Source: Nicotiana tabacum (lineage: Eukaryota > Streptophyta > Magnoliopsida > Solanales > Solanaceae). From it: a DNA stretch of 64,000 bases. The stretch is from positions 103,768,411 through 103,832,410 of the forward strand of contig NC_134084.1 of the NCBI RefSeq assembly GCF_000715075.1. Reading direction: 5' to 3'. The notes beneath the pieces are model-generated. The model worked only from the letters and a program-made list of their open reading frames with translations, had not been told where the DNA came from and made no database searches. Made by a program: the position numbers and the translations under genes. Below, one piece after another: positions 53,892-64,000 of the stretch; the stretch's first letter is position 1, and the number at the start of each line of letters is the position of its first letter.

Positions 53892-55735
53892 CTTTCGGTT
53901 CTCGTACAATAATGACTACCATGGAAGATGATATCAACTCGGAAGATGATATTCTATGAAGAACTCAGAGAAGACATTGACAACATCAAGAAATCCATGA
54001 TTGACATAGCTCGGAAGCTTGTTGAGAGCTTGGAGGAGATTAAAAGTATGCTGGTATCCTACATAACAGGAACAAGATCGCAGGTCGGTGGTGAAGTTTC
54101 AAGTACTAGCAGCAAGTTGAATCCATACTCGCTAGAAGCCACAAAATGGAGCCTGACAGAATCATACTCTTCAAAAGGTACATGAATTTGATATACAATC
54201 TTCTGTAGTTATAGGTGATGGGCAAGAATAAAATCTTGAGAGTAATGGGGAATTTCAACATGATGAAGGAGACAAGAAGATCTCAGAGATGACTAGAAAA
54301 AGGCTTCATCGCATGACTGGGAGGTGTTCCATGAAATTTCCCATGAGTTCGATGAAATTCCTCAGTCGAATTTATGTGGTAAAATGGTTTTATCTCAAGG
54401 CTGGGAAGTCTTCGATGAAATCCTTCAGTCGAATTTGTGTGTTAGTTACAGAAATAGTTTGATTGCTGAAGATAAAGATGGTATTTCATGGAATTTAATG
54501 ATAGGAAGATGTGTGCAAACTCGTATTTTCGACGAAGATTTGAACTTGCTTAGGCAGATACTAATTGTTAATGTCGAGCCTTTGAAAGTTTCCTTGTCAG
54601 TAATTCTGCTTCTGCCTGCATTTGGTCAGTTAATGACACTACTTATGAGGAAGCATCACCATGCATATGTCGGTAGAACAGAGTTTGATTGCAACATGTG
54701 TATAGCTAGCTCACTAGTTAATAGTGATTCTCTAGTGAACAAGGAATCGATGAGAATATCGTTGGTGGCTTGGTGCATCTTCAAATTTTTCTGACTTCTA
54801 GTTGTTCACTATTCCCACTTAATCCGGGAGGAATCAAACTAGAAGAGGAGAGTGTATTTGGTAGTTTAAGGGATCTTGGAGAAGATAGTCACAGTGAATA
54901 TGAACCATTTAGCAGAAAAAGATTACGGAAACAGCATAGTTATGATGACGATTGGGAAGAAGACACTAATGAGGAGGTGGAGTTACTTCTATACTTTGAA
55001 CATTGTAAGAAGGCTCCTCATCGTCACAGGGATGGTTCAGTTAATAAAAGAAACGAGCTCAAGAATGTGCCAATTTCTGCGCGGCCAAAAATGCAAGAAG
55101 CTTTTCAGCCGGGCGTGACTCTACAGCTGCTTGGAAAAGACATTTTCTATGTTACAGTACGCTTAGCAGAGTAACCACAATGGAGCATGATGGATACTCT
55201 TGCAATAGAGATTGACTTTCATGACACAAGCAGTGGTCCTCGAGTCCCTGCGATCACTGATTATTTTGCTTTCACAATGGCTTCTTTAAGCGAAAATGAA
55301 AGTGTATTTGCAAATCCATGTAATGGTGAGAAGAACATGAGTAAACTCATTTATTGTTCTTTCAGTAGTTGGGCTAATAACAGAGACTGGTCAATCCGCT
55401 TTGAAGAGGAATAAGTAAGAGCAGATGCAATAGAAATTGGTTGGGTAGCTACCATAACAAGTTGTAATTTTCTTAGCATCTTTGCTGAGGGTTGTCTACA
55501 ACAGTTTGGAGATACATCTAATCTTCCTGATTTACTAGTTTTCCTCTCCTCACATGGCGACATGGTTTTGGAGCCTGAAGTAGTGTTGGATCAGAGGACA
55601 ATTCTCATAGACAATCAACAAATCACTCAAGTTCTGATCAAATGGTTCAATTGTCTACTTGAAGATAGCACTTGGGTGAAGTTAACTCTTTTTAGCAGCA
55701 ATTTCTTGATTTGTCCTTGAGGACAAGAATTTTTA
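53892..55735 (+). pseudogene. Internal region of the small element: broken ORFs of unclear origin
   Basis: A short leader reads MTTMEDDINSEDDI, then a frame change to IDNIKKSMIDIARKLVESLE, perhaps a gag start. The middle (54324-55414) holds three open stretches I do not recognise. One has an acidic and basic segment (SEYEPFSRKRLRKQHSYDDD) with a possible nuclear signal. Two similar 21-residue-scale phrases (FDEIPQSNLCGK; FDEILQSNLCVS) show an internal duplication around 54330-54440. The end (55560-55735) reads EPEVVLDQRTILIDNQQITQ, VLIKWFNCLLEDSTWVKL and FLICP, resembling the C-terminal chromodomain-like tail of Ty3-gypsy elements. The middle could be a captured host fragment or pol decayed past recognition. 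Confidence 0.5.
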
Positions 55736-55749
55736 ACAGAGGGGGTATT

Positions 55750-56111
55750 TGTTATGTGCCAGTTAATTGGAGGGGTATACTTGTCTTTGCATGTAAATAA
55801 GGAGGTCATATTAGTCATTGGCTGATAAGAATTAGTTAAGCAATTAGTTAATGTGAGCTGACTGATTAGTTGAGCTGTTAGCTGGGCAGTTAGGAAGGAG
55901 TTAGAGGATTAAGAGATGTAAAAGGGGAGAACATTGTAATTGGGGATTCATTGTGATTTGATATTGAAATTGATTTCCTCCCCCTCTATCTCTATTACGT
56001 TCTTGTTATGGACTCCATCGGCGACGCCGGCCAGTCCACTGGAAATCTGTCCAGGGACCATTCCTGCTCTTGGCCCCTTAAGATTCTATCTTTTTTGTTT
56101 GAGTTGTAACA
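55750..56111 (+). repeat. 3' LTR of the small element
   Basis: TGTTATGTGCCAGTTAATTG...GAGTTGTAACA, pairing with the left LTR. Confidence 0.9.
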
Positions 56112-56741
56112 TATTTCCTAGGTGCATTGCCCTTGCCCCAGCCCCCTCTATTTCTAGAGAATGAACCTTAAAAGTTAATTTATTGCCTAGTGCAGTCATT
56201 AGACCACATTCAACGACAAACAAGTAGCAAACACATGTAGCCTGGTGTTATTCCACAATTCCTTTTGCTCTAAGCAAGTACTTTTGCTCTAATGCAACAG
56301 GCATATTTATAGAGGACACCCAACCAGTTCGGGATTGAGGCATAAATTTAACTTATCCGAAGAACCATCATACTTGAATCTTCCCAAATACACACACAAG
56401 CTAAGCTGCTACTTATATATATACACACAAGCAAATCACGTAAGACGATCCAATTAAAACTTACTGTATGAAACACAAAATATAAAGCAAAAAATTACAC
56501 ATCCAGAGGTGAAAATGAAAAAAGAATAACATAATCAACCATTGTCATTAAAACTGAACATAAAACAGTAAGCTCGAATTTCAGGTCAAAGTTAAAAGTC
56601 AATAACATTTATTTTCCAACTCTCTAAAAACCACAAACTATCAACAAGGATAAACTATCCCCAATTTATCGAAAACCCCTAATTTGACAATCCAAAAAAG
56701 GAGCGAAATTCAAAAACCATACCCAAAAATGATCCACAGAT
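56112..56741 (-). other. Downstream flank of the complex I gene
   Basis: About 630 bp with no ORF. In minus sense an AATAAA at 56613-56608, about 130 nt past the stop, is a plausible poly(A) signal. The rest is A/T-rich spacer up to the small LTR element. Confidence 0.5.
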
Positions 56742-57092
56742 TCATTCATCAATGGATTGGATTTGAGCAGAAGATGATTCAAGTTCGAGGCGTTTTAGGG
56801 CTTCTTGATGGGCCCAAGTTTCAAGTGTGAGATCGGGCTTAGCGTTGAGGCCCACACCGAGGATGACGATAGTGAAAAAGCTGGTGATGTAGCAAGGGAG
56901 TTCCCAATCCTCCCATTTCCGGGATTGTCCAGGTGGTGGTGGGACCCGGTTGAATAGGTATCCGTTGGGCCGATCTTGGTGACCCGCAGTAGTAAACGGG
57001 TTCAGGCCGTGGCCTCCTCTTGTTCGGAGGGCCGAACTAAGACGAGCTCGTAGCATGCCGGCAGCGGTCGCGAAGGGTTTCGCGGACGGCAT
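56742..57092 (-). CDS. Mitochondrial NADH:ubiquinone oxidoreductase (complex I) ESSS/NDUFB11-like subunit
   Basis: An intact 116-codon frame starting at ATG 57092, close to the size of the plant proteins I know of (about 115 residues). Residues 1-30 are basic and Arg/Ala/Ser-rich, fitting a mitochondrial targeting region. PNGYLFNRVPPPPGQSRKWE (42-61) and DWELPCYITSF are the strongly conserved core. Residues about 66-82 (CYITSFFTIVILGVGL) form one membrane span. ETWAHQEALKRLE follows, and the tail is Ser/Gln-rich. ESSS-type subunits are accessory, non-catalytic parts of the membrane arm of complex I in the inner mitochondrial membrane. No intron is needed to read the protein. Flanking mobile elements lie about 0.6 kb away on each side. 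This is the only intact host gene found. Confidence 0.9.
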   Translation of the reverse strand: MPSAKPFATAAGMLRARLSSALRTRGGHGLNPFTTAGHQDRPNGYLFNRVPPPPGQSRKWEDWELPCYITSFFTIVILGVGLNAKPDLTLETWAHQEALKRLELESSSAQIQSIDE

Positions 57093-57669
57093 CGTTGGCC
57101 AGGTGAAAGGAAGTGTGTGAGAGACCCGAGTGATTCGCTCCTGTGTGTATTTGTGTGATTGGATCCTATGTGCTGTTCACTATAAATCGAAAACACTGTC
57201 ATTTTTTGCCAAGTGTTTTTAACTACAAAAATTTATCCGCACTCGGAAAAAAAAAAAAACAAGCCTTATGCCTTTTATGCACCATTTATCCCTTTAACTT
57301 TGATTACTTTATATGTATTTTTACTTTGACTTATAGTATCTAGTGGAATAACCATTTTGATTATATCGCTTATTTTGATGTAAACACAATATAGAAATAA
57401 TAAATTGTGTATTTTTATTTTTTTTTGTGATAGTAGTGTAACACCAATTATTATACGTGGAATGTCCTAATTTTATTAGAGAGTTCCCAACATAAGAATC
57501 ACTTTTCTTTTTACTACAAGTTACTGCTTTTTGTATAAGGTTTTGAAAAGATATTTGAGGAATAAAATGTTGGTAATTAAAGAATCAATATTTCTTCTAA
57601 TTCTATGTTTCTGGAGATTTTTTAGAAAAACTCTCAAGTCTTCTTCTTCATTAACTGTATAAAAAAGTT
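57093..57669 (-). other. Upstream region of the complex I gene
   Basis: 577 bp between the start codon and the next element's LTR. The minus-strand leader is rich in CACAC and TTCAC. I see no convincing TATA box in the right place, so a TATA-less promoter is possible. A 13-base A run lies at about 57249-57261. Confidence 0.45.
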
Positions 57670-57909
57670 TGTAGGCATATAAAATTTATTGGGATTAAAT
57701 TTATAAAATAATTTGGACTATATTTTAAATTTAATATATATTAGTTCAAATAAATTTACTGGGCTAATATAATTAGATTATTATATAAGTCCAAATGCAT
57801 ATGAGTTAAATAAATGAGTCCAAATCCATTGGGCTAGCCCATTTAATTGGGCTAAAGTGAAGAACCCACTTCATTAAACCCAAGATATCATCTTCCTAGA
57901 GGCCCAGTT

Positions 57910-58080
57910 TGGTGTCACGTGTCAAATGACGAGGCACGCCAAGTCAAACGGAAGAGTCAATAGGATCATGTCACGTGTCAAAATGACAAGGCATGCCCAG
58001 TCACACTGAAAGGCCAATGAAATCGCGCCACGTGTGCAAGTGACATGTTCTGGCCAATCAAATGCGGCCATGTCACACTT
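57910..58080 (+). promoter_or_regulatory. Three G-box repeats in the U3 of the second Tat/Retand element
   Basis: CACGTGTC at 57916 and 57972 and CACGTGTG at 58029 recur with a 56-57-bp step inside longer related units (GTCAAATGACGAGGCACGCC; GTCAAAATGACAAGGCATGC). CACGTG with GTC is the core of ABA-response/G-box sites in plants, so this looks like a U3 enhancer. Activity is inferred. Confidence 0.65.
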
Positions 58081-58135
58081 CAATTTGATTGGTCGGAAAG
58101 AGTTTATTCTTATCACAACTCCTCCCTCCCACAAC

Positions 58136-58143
58136 TATAAATA
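58136..58143 (+). promoter_or_regulatory. TATA box of the second Tat/Retand LTR
   Basis: AACTATAAATAGGGGTC lies about 100 bp after the last G-box, with an inverted CCAAT (GATTGGTC) at about 58087. The expected start of transcription is around 58165-58175. Confidence 0.7.
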
Positions 58144-58529
58144 GGGGTCTTCATAACTCAGAAAAGACACCAGAAGTTATACCAAGAAGCAAGGAAGAGC
58201 TCGTGGATCAAACGCTGCAAATTCCTCCACAAGTTTCAGGCTTCAAGTTCAAGTTCAAGAAATCAAGTGCAAGTTCAAGAACGAAGAACAAATCAAGATC
58301 AAGTTCAAGCAATCAAGCTCAAGCTCAAGAACAAGATCATCGTTCGAGACAACAAATACATATTCAAGATCAAGCTCAAAGGCCCTTGAATTTATTTACT
58401 ATTGAAAAGTAGAATCAGAGGATTCATAGAGATTGTACACTCAAATATTCGAAATTAAATACTACGATTGTTGTGATATTTTCGGTCTTGATTTTATTTT
58501 CTCGATCCAAATTTATTGTCTACAAATTC

Positions 58530-58547
58530 TGGCACGCCCAGTGGGAC
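58530..58547 (+). other. Primer binding site of the second Tat/Retand element
   Basis: TGGCACGCCCAGTGGGAC, five bases after the LTR end. Similar sites occur in plant Tat elements; I did not identify the tRNA with certainty. Confidence 0.7.
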
Positions 58548-58600
58548 AATCTCTACCTCTCATCTCAACTTTTCAATCACCAAAGTTCAAGAACATTGAA

Positions 58601-60606
58601 ATGGCTTCGAAGAAAATCAACTCCAGATCAACATCCACCAAGGCTGCTAACTCCAGGTTCTATGCTGATGTAGAAAGCATCCTCGATGTCACCTTTGGAA
58701 GCTTCGGACCAGTTACGAGGAGCAAAGCAAGCTCTTTAGGATAACAAGCACCCCAAGTACCGTCTGCATCAACCCCTATTTTTGGATCTTCATCCTCAAA
58801 AGGAGCAAGATCTTCCACAAACGTATCTGAAGGAGGAAGCGATGTCGCTGAAAAGATCAAGAAAACTCTTGCTCTGCTTGACCTCTCCGGATCCAAGCAC
58901 TATGTTGTGAAGGAAGATGATGATGCTTCAAGTGATGGATCCTCCCCACTTACACCACATAGCGTGAGCCAATCAAGGATCAATCTGTGTGAAAATCCAT
59001 GCTACTCTCCGTCGTCCACGACAATCATACAAGCCATGTTGACAAACACTTCATCTATGGAGGAGCAGTTGGCAAACTTGACGGAAGCAATCGCTGGTTT
59101 GACCAAATGCATGCAAAATCAAGAGGCTAGAATTGACAAGCTAACAGACAGGGTGGGGATCTTGATGGAAGAAGAATCCACCCATGCACCTGGCAAGCTC
59201 CCAGAAGTTCTAGAGAGTGACTCTCCCCCAAGACAAGCAGCATTCACTAAGGCTATCCCTGTCTCATCTAAAGGGATGATTCCAATCGATCAACTGAAGG
59301 AGTTCATTGAAGGAACCATTAAGAACAAATATGAAGTTGCTGCCAAATCCTCCCTTACATATGCAAAGTCGTACACTGCAAGGATCGATATGTTGAAGAT
59401 GCATGCTGGCTATCAACCTCCGAAGTTTCAACAGTTTGACGGTAAAGGTAACCCAAAGCAATATGTTGCGCACTTCGTGGAGACGTGCAATAATTATGGG
59501 ACTTATGGAGATTACCTCATCAAGTAGTTTGTCCGCTCGCTAAAAGGAAATGCTTTTGACTGGTACACGGACCTCAAGGCTGGATCTATCGATAGTTGGG
59601 ATCAACTAGAACAAGAATTCCCCAATCGATTTTATAGCACAAGATGCATGGTAAGTATGATAGAGCTTACAAATACTCGTCAACGAAAGGGGGAACCAGT
59701 TATCGACTTTATCAATCGTTGGAGGAATGCAAGCCTCAACTGCAAAGACAGGCTTAGTGAAGCTTCAGGCATAGAGATGTGCATCCAAGGCATGCATTGG
59801 GGATTGCGCTACATCTTGCAAGGTATCAAGCCTAGCACATTTGAAGAACTTGCAACTCGTGCCCATGACATGGAATTGAGCATGGCCTCCGCCGGAAATG
59901 AAAGGTTGCCCATCTATGAACCTCGCAACGCGCGAATGACAAGCAAGAAATCAGGAAGTGGGGCAAGTTCGTACCCAAGTCTGAAAGCAAAGAAGCTATG
60001 AATGTCAATACGTCACCTATGAAGTTCACGACGAAGGTGAGCAAGAATCAGAGTATGAAATCCACTTCTTTTCTAGACAAGCCAAGTGGAAAGCTGACTC
60101 TAAAAGAAATGCAGGAAAAAGAGTACCCTTTCCTGGATTCTTATGTGCCAGCCATTTTCGAAGAACTCCTCGAGTTAAATCTCATTGAGCTTCCAGAGAT
60201 GAAGCGACCAAATGAAGCTGGGAAAACAAATGACCCGAACTACTGCAAATATCACCGACTTGTAAGCCACCCTCTGGAGAAGTGCTTTGTCTTCAAGGAT
60301 AAAGTTATGGATTTGGCTCACAAAACGAAGATCGTGCTTGAAGATGAGAAAGCAAGCGTAAAACAAGTTTCTATCACCTTTGGCTCATTCAGTCCGGATG
60401 ACTTATGTGGTTTTAAAGAAAGTAAAGATGAAGAATTACTAGGGAGCGACAAAGCTGAAGTCAATCAACCTGATGACGATGAAGGTTGGACATTGGTGAC
60501 TCGTCGTAGGCACCACAAAAGGAGCCCACGAAAAGAATCAATAGAACAACCAACAAGGAAGATGATGGTAAAAAGACCAACGAAAAAAATCCAGTTAGGC
60601 ATTTGA
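58601..60606 (+). pseudogene. Tat/Retand gag of the right-hand element
   Basis: ATG 58601 (MASKKINSRSTSTKAANSRF). A stop at 58742-58744 and another at 59525-59527 lie in the same frame. Capsid motifs: [87 protein letters not shown] and [19 protein letters not shown] frame change near 59990 leads to KEMQEKEYPFLDSYVPAIFE and the His/Cys part NYCKYHRLVSHPLEKCFVFK. The end has WTLVTRRRHHKRSPRK. An N-terminal segment (about residues 145-195) is a likely coiled coil (MEEQLANLTEAIAGLTKCMQ). Confidence 0.88.
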
Positions 60607-60667
60607 AGAAAGCAAAAGTAGAGATGTACCATTCTCAAAAACCACGAAATCCAGTGACCTTGGAGGA

Positions 60668-62107
60668 GTGTTTACCAAGTTAGTTCCGCACGAAGATTTC
60701 CATGAGGGCATTGATGCCTCTTGTTGCCATTCTGACAAAGGGGAAGAAAAGAGTGATGACCTACCGTTGGAACCATCTTCGAAAAAGCCCATCGAGTCCA
60801 CTCCTCAAGAAGTTAATGCTTGTGAGGAAAAGGTCACGTTCACAAATGACGATCTTTTGCTAGGTGACACTCCTCATAACCGCCCATTGTACATGGTTGG
60901 CTATATGCGCAATGAAAGGGTAAATCGGATTTTGGTTGATGGAGGATCCTCAGTGAACATTTTGCCAATCCACACTGTGAAAGAACTTGGTATTCTCATG
61001 AACGAACTCTCAGAAAGTCGTGTGATCCAAGGATTCAACCAAGGGGGGCAAAGAGCCATAGGCGCAATCAGGCTGGGAATCACTATTGAAGATATGCAAT
61101 CAAGTGCATGGCTATATGTGATCGACGCGAAGACTTTGTACAATGTTTTGCTTGGGAGCCCTTGGATACATGAGAATAAAGTAGTTCCATCTACCTACCA
61201 TCAATGTTTAAAATACTACGAGGGTAAAGTCGAGAAGACGGTAGTTGTTGATGATGAGCCATTCACCAAAGCTGAGTCACACTTTGCCGATGCAAAGTTC
61301 TACTTGAAGAACCGCATTGTGAAGGAACTGAAAGTTGATGATGGTACGAAAAGCAAGAATGACGAACCCATAACTAAAAGAGCTGATGTGACTATTGGTA
61401 AAGCCAAAACTGTTACTGAGGAGGTACCCACCAACGTGAATAAATCTCATAAAGGGAGTATTGCGTCTTATGGAAAGAAAGTAAGTCATGCACTCCAATA
61501 TGTCCCTAAAAGGAAGAAAGACGAGAGCGGATCACATAATCTCCAAACCAAGACGCTAAGGGAGTTAACTCTTCCGATAAAACGAATTGAGGCAGTAAAG
61601 TTGTCCTCAAAGCCGCTTATAGGGTTTGTAGCCCAAAATCGTTTGCAGAATGTGGCACTCCCTACAAAGCGAACATATGAAGGTTTCGATCCTAACGCTT
61701 ACAAGCTATTTGCAAAAGCTGGATACAATCCCAATGAGCCGTCAAAGTTAGGGAAGCTCCCATCAGAAGCTGCAACGAGGCAACCACGTAAAGGTCTGGG
61801 ATACAAGCAACCGTCACCAGTGCGCATCTCAATAAGAAGGGCGAGTAGCAATTATATCAGTGTAGAAGACGAATCTGCCGCTTCTAACAGGCCTTCTATC
61901 TTTGATCGGCTTGAAAAATCAACTGTGAGAACTTCTGTATTTGAGAGATTGAGTCCATTAAAGAAGGGGAATAAGTTCCACAGAAATCATTAAAATACAA
62001 GAACACACGCTTCACCCAAAATTTAGGAGATCTCTAAGGATTTCCAAAGTTTGGTTCCTTCTAGAATGAGGCGACAAACAAAACTGGTGGTTTCATATGA
62101 AGGAGTA
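60668..62107 (+). pseudogene. Tat/Retand protease and linker
   Basis: After a frame change against gag, a 441-codon open stretch contains ILVDGGSSVNILPIHTVKEL, the D-G-G-S-S form of the aspartic protease site. It continues with IRLGITIEDMQSSAWLYVID, YNVLLGSPWIHENKVVPSTY, then a long Lys/Ser-rich linker (YGKKVSHALQYVPKRKKDES). It ends FHRNH at 61993. In-frame material resumes after the stop (SRMRRQTKLVVSYEGVLKVK), so this was part of a longer polyprotein. Confidence 0.87.
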
Positions 62108-62128
62108 CTGAAGGTAAAGCCATAAACT

Positions 62129-64000
62129 ATGGTCTACACTAAGGAACGTGATGAAGATGAAGAAAGTGTAGGTTCTTCGTATCATGTCACTGTACAAGGC
62201 GAGAATGGTGTTTCGTCTTCGATGGGAGATAATGCGGAATTGGAGGATGTTTCGCCGTGTTATCACATATCCTTCAATGATGGGGACCCCCAAGAAGATG
62301 AAGATGCGAAAGATGCTCCACCTGAACTTGAAGAAGGAGTGAAGACGACAGTTGATGCCTTAAAAGAAGTTAACCTTGGCACCGATGAGGAACCAAGACC
62401 CACCTACCTAAGTGCTTTACTAGAAGCTAATGAAGAGAGCACTTATATTGAGTTACTCAAAGAATTCAGGGATTTCTTTGCTTGGAGTTACAAAGAGATG
62501 CCTGGCTTGGACCCGAAAGTAACAGTCCATCACCTTGCAGTAAAAAATGGTGCTCGCCCTGTTAAACAAGCTCAAAGGTGTTTTAGGTCGGACTTGGTTC
62601 CCCTGATTGAAACTGAAGTTAACAAACTCATTGAAGCTGGATTTATTCAGGAAGTTAAATACCCAACATGGGTTTCAAGTATTGTCCCTGTAAGGAAGAA
62701 TGGCCAGATTCGAGTATGCGTTGACTTCAGGGACCTCAATAATGCATGTCCCAAAGATGAATTCCCGCTTCCTATTCCAGAGCTGATGATCGATGCTACT
62801 ACTGGTTACGAGGCAATGTCTTTCATGGACGGTTCGTTGGGCTATAACAAATATGCATGGCACCAAAAGATGAAGAGCTTACTGCGTTTCGCACCCCTAA
62901 GGGTATTTATTGCTACAAGGTAATGCCTTTTGGCTTGAAGAATGCTGGTGCTACTTACCAAAGGGCTATGCAGAATATTTTTGACGATCTTCTCCACAAG
63001 AATGTCGAATGCTATGTTGACGACTTGGTGGTGAAATCAAGAGAGAAGGGTGACCACATGAAAGACTTGAGGATGGTATTTGAATTGCTCCGGAGGTACC
63101 AACTTAGGATGAATCTATTGAAATGTGCCTTTGGAGATACTTCTGGAAAGTTCCTTGGTTTCATTGTCCGACATCGAGGGATCGAAATTGATCAAACCAA
63201 AGTGGATGCCATTTTGAAAATGCCTGGGCCTCGAGATATCCATGAATTGAAAAGTCTGCAAGGAAAGCTAGCATACCTTAGAAGATTCATATCAAACCTG
63301 GCTGGGAGGTGCCAACCATTTAGTCACCTCATGAAGAAAGGCGTTCCTTTCAAGTGGGATCAAGCTTGTAGCAATGCCTTCGAAAGTATCAAAACCTACT
63401 TGATGAAGCCTCCAGTTTTAGCAGCTCCTATACCAGGAAAGCCATTGATACTATACATTGCGGCGCAGGAAAGGTCTGTTGGAGCACTATTGGCCCAAGA
63501 AAAAGTGAGGGGAAAGAAAACTCTCTTTACTACTTGAGCAGGATAATGACACCTAACGAGTTGAACTATTCACCAATAGAAAAGTTGTGTTTGGCGCTAG
63601 TCTTCTCAATTCAAAAGTTGAAGCACTACTTTCAAGCTCATGTTGTCCGTCTTGTTTCTAAAGCAAATCCCATCAAGTTCGTGATGTCAAAACCTATTCT
63701 TAGTGATCGACTAGCGAGATGGTACCTCCAATTTCAACAATTCGAGATTTTGTACATCCCTCAAAAGGCTGTAAAAGGACAAGCATTGGTAGACTTCTTG
63801 GCAGATCATCCGATACCTGATAACTGAGAGCTAACTGATGAAGTACCAGATGAGGACGCAATGGTCGTTGAAGTTCAACCTCTATAGAAGATGTACTTTG
63901 ATGGTGCTGTGCATCGTGGGGAAGCCGGGGCTGGCGTAGTATTTGTCACTCCTCAAGGTGAAGTCTTGCCCTACTCCTTCACCTTGACACAACTCTGTTC
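62129..64000 (+). pseudogene. Tat/Retand reverse transcriptase and start of RNase H (cut by window end)
   Basis: FRDFFAWSYKEMPGLDPKVT opens RT. Then come EAGFIQEVKYPTWVSSIVPV, GQIRVCVDFRDLNNACPKDE and SFMDGSLGYNKYAW, where one base is missing near 62845 and the frame changes to MAPKDEELTAFRTPKGIYCY. The active site NVECYVDDLVVKS is intact. RNase H/connection: KPLILYIAAQERSVGALLAQ. A frame change at about 63520 follows, then MTPNELNYSPIEKLCLALVF, KGQALVDFLADHPIPDN and a stop. MYFDGAVHRGEAGAGVVFVT begins the second RNase H-like domain at about 63890. Integrase is beyond the window. Confidence 0.9.

Larger units (their letters stand above)
53514..56111 (+). mobile_element. Small non-autonomous LTR element (about 2.6 kb)
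   Basis: LTRs TGTTATGTGCC...GTTGTAACA at 53514-53878 and 55750-56111. The primer site TGGTATTAGAGC (53880-53891) resembles initiator tRNA-Met. A polypurine block ACAGAGGGGGTATT precedes the right LTR. Flanks TGCTT (53509-53513) and TATTT (56112-56116) differ by two transitions and may be the decayed duplication. There is no RT or integrase. Just before the polypurine tract a chromovirus-like tail is legible. Confidence 0.85.
57670..58524 (+). repeat. 5' LTR of the second Tat/Retand element
   Basis: Start TGTAGGCATATAAA and end ATTGTCTACA are inferred from the short inverted TGTAG/CTACA ends and the adjoining primer site; the other LTR is outside the window, so the left border is not proven. 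A/T-rich at first, then G-box repeats and TATA. Near 58230-58380 a purine-rich region repeats TCAAGTTCAAG / CAAGCTCAAG phrases many times. Confidence 0.7.
57670..64000 (+). mobile_element. Tat/Retand-like Ty3-gypsy element, 5' part, running off the window
   Basis: An LTR (57670-58524), primer site, gag, protease, RT and the beginning of RNase H on +. It is a different family from the split element at 1-37860, though of the same broad lineage (DFRDLNNACPKDEFPLP; VMPFGLKNAGATYQRAM). It has single-base frameshifts and a few stops. The integrase, any extra ORF and the 3' LTR lie beyond 64000. Confidence 0.88.

Noticed and set aside
1..64000. Endogenous pararetrovirus, which solanaceous genomes often carry
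   Set aside because: I saw no movement-protein, coat-protein or caulimovirid-type RT arrangement. All RT regions belong to LTR retrotransposons with paired LTRs or matching lineage motifs.

Overview
The window reads as repeat-rich nuclear DNA of a dicot, most likely a solanaceous plant (Nicotiana-like). The reasons are its plant LTR-retrotransposon lineages (Athila, Tat/Retand, Tekay chromovirus, Tork/Tto1-like copia), a tRNA-derived SINE resembling the Solanaceae SolS/Au type, and a plant-type mitochondrial complex I subunit gene. Almost everything is mobile DNA in a nest of insertions. I found one intact-looking host protein gene, a NDUFB11/ESSS-like complex I subunit at 56742-57092 (-). 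No rRNA, tRNA gene or CRISPR is present.

Layout. (1) An old Tat/Retand-like Ty3-gypsy element on + is cut into five pieces: 1-190, 14301-15210, 19007-19725, 29512-30420 and 33511-about 34882. Behind its pol lies an antisense, apparently spliced extra ORF (35690-37860, -). Four later insertions separate the pieces, each with a recognisable target-site duplication: an Athila-type element (191-14300, -; TSD ACTAT), a hAT transposon (15211-18998; TSD GCTAACGC/GCTAACTC), a Tekay-type chromovirus (19726-29506, -; TSD AAAGT) and a 3.1-kb solo LTR (30421-33505; TSD AGAGG). (2) A copia element (38378-49709, -) follows. A non-autonomous Athila-like element (42269-about 48272, +) sits in its gag/protease region. 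(3) Low-density spacer (49710-53508) holds a SINE, a LINE tail, a foldback MITE and simple repeats. A small LTR element (53514-56111, +) comes next, then the complex I gene. (4) A second Tat/Retand element (57670 to beyond 64000, +) runs off the right edge.

All element ORFs carry stops or frameshifts. Many stops look like C-to-T decay of Gln or Trp codons, and two RT active sites are destroyed (YIDD to YIDY; IDD to INN). The features most worth a second look are two. First, the Athila element appears to carry a complete internal promoter unit: a TATA box, a short leader and a 734-nt leader intron, placed just before its 3' accessory ORF and built like its own LTR promoter. Second, arrays of short CpG-rich near-palindromes spaced about 20 bp apart occur in four different LTR families, and where a TATA-like box can be seen the array lies just upstream of it. 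All comparisons and counts were made by eye.
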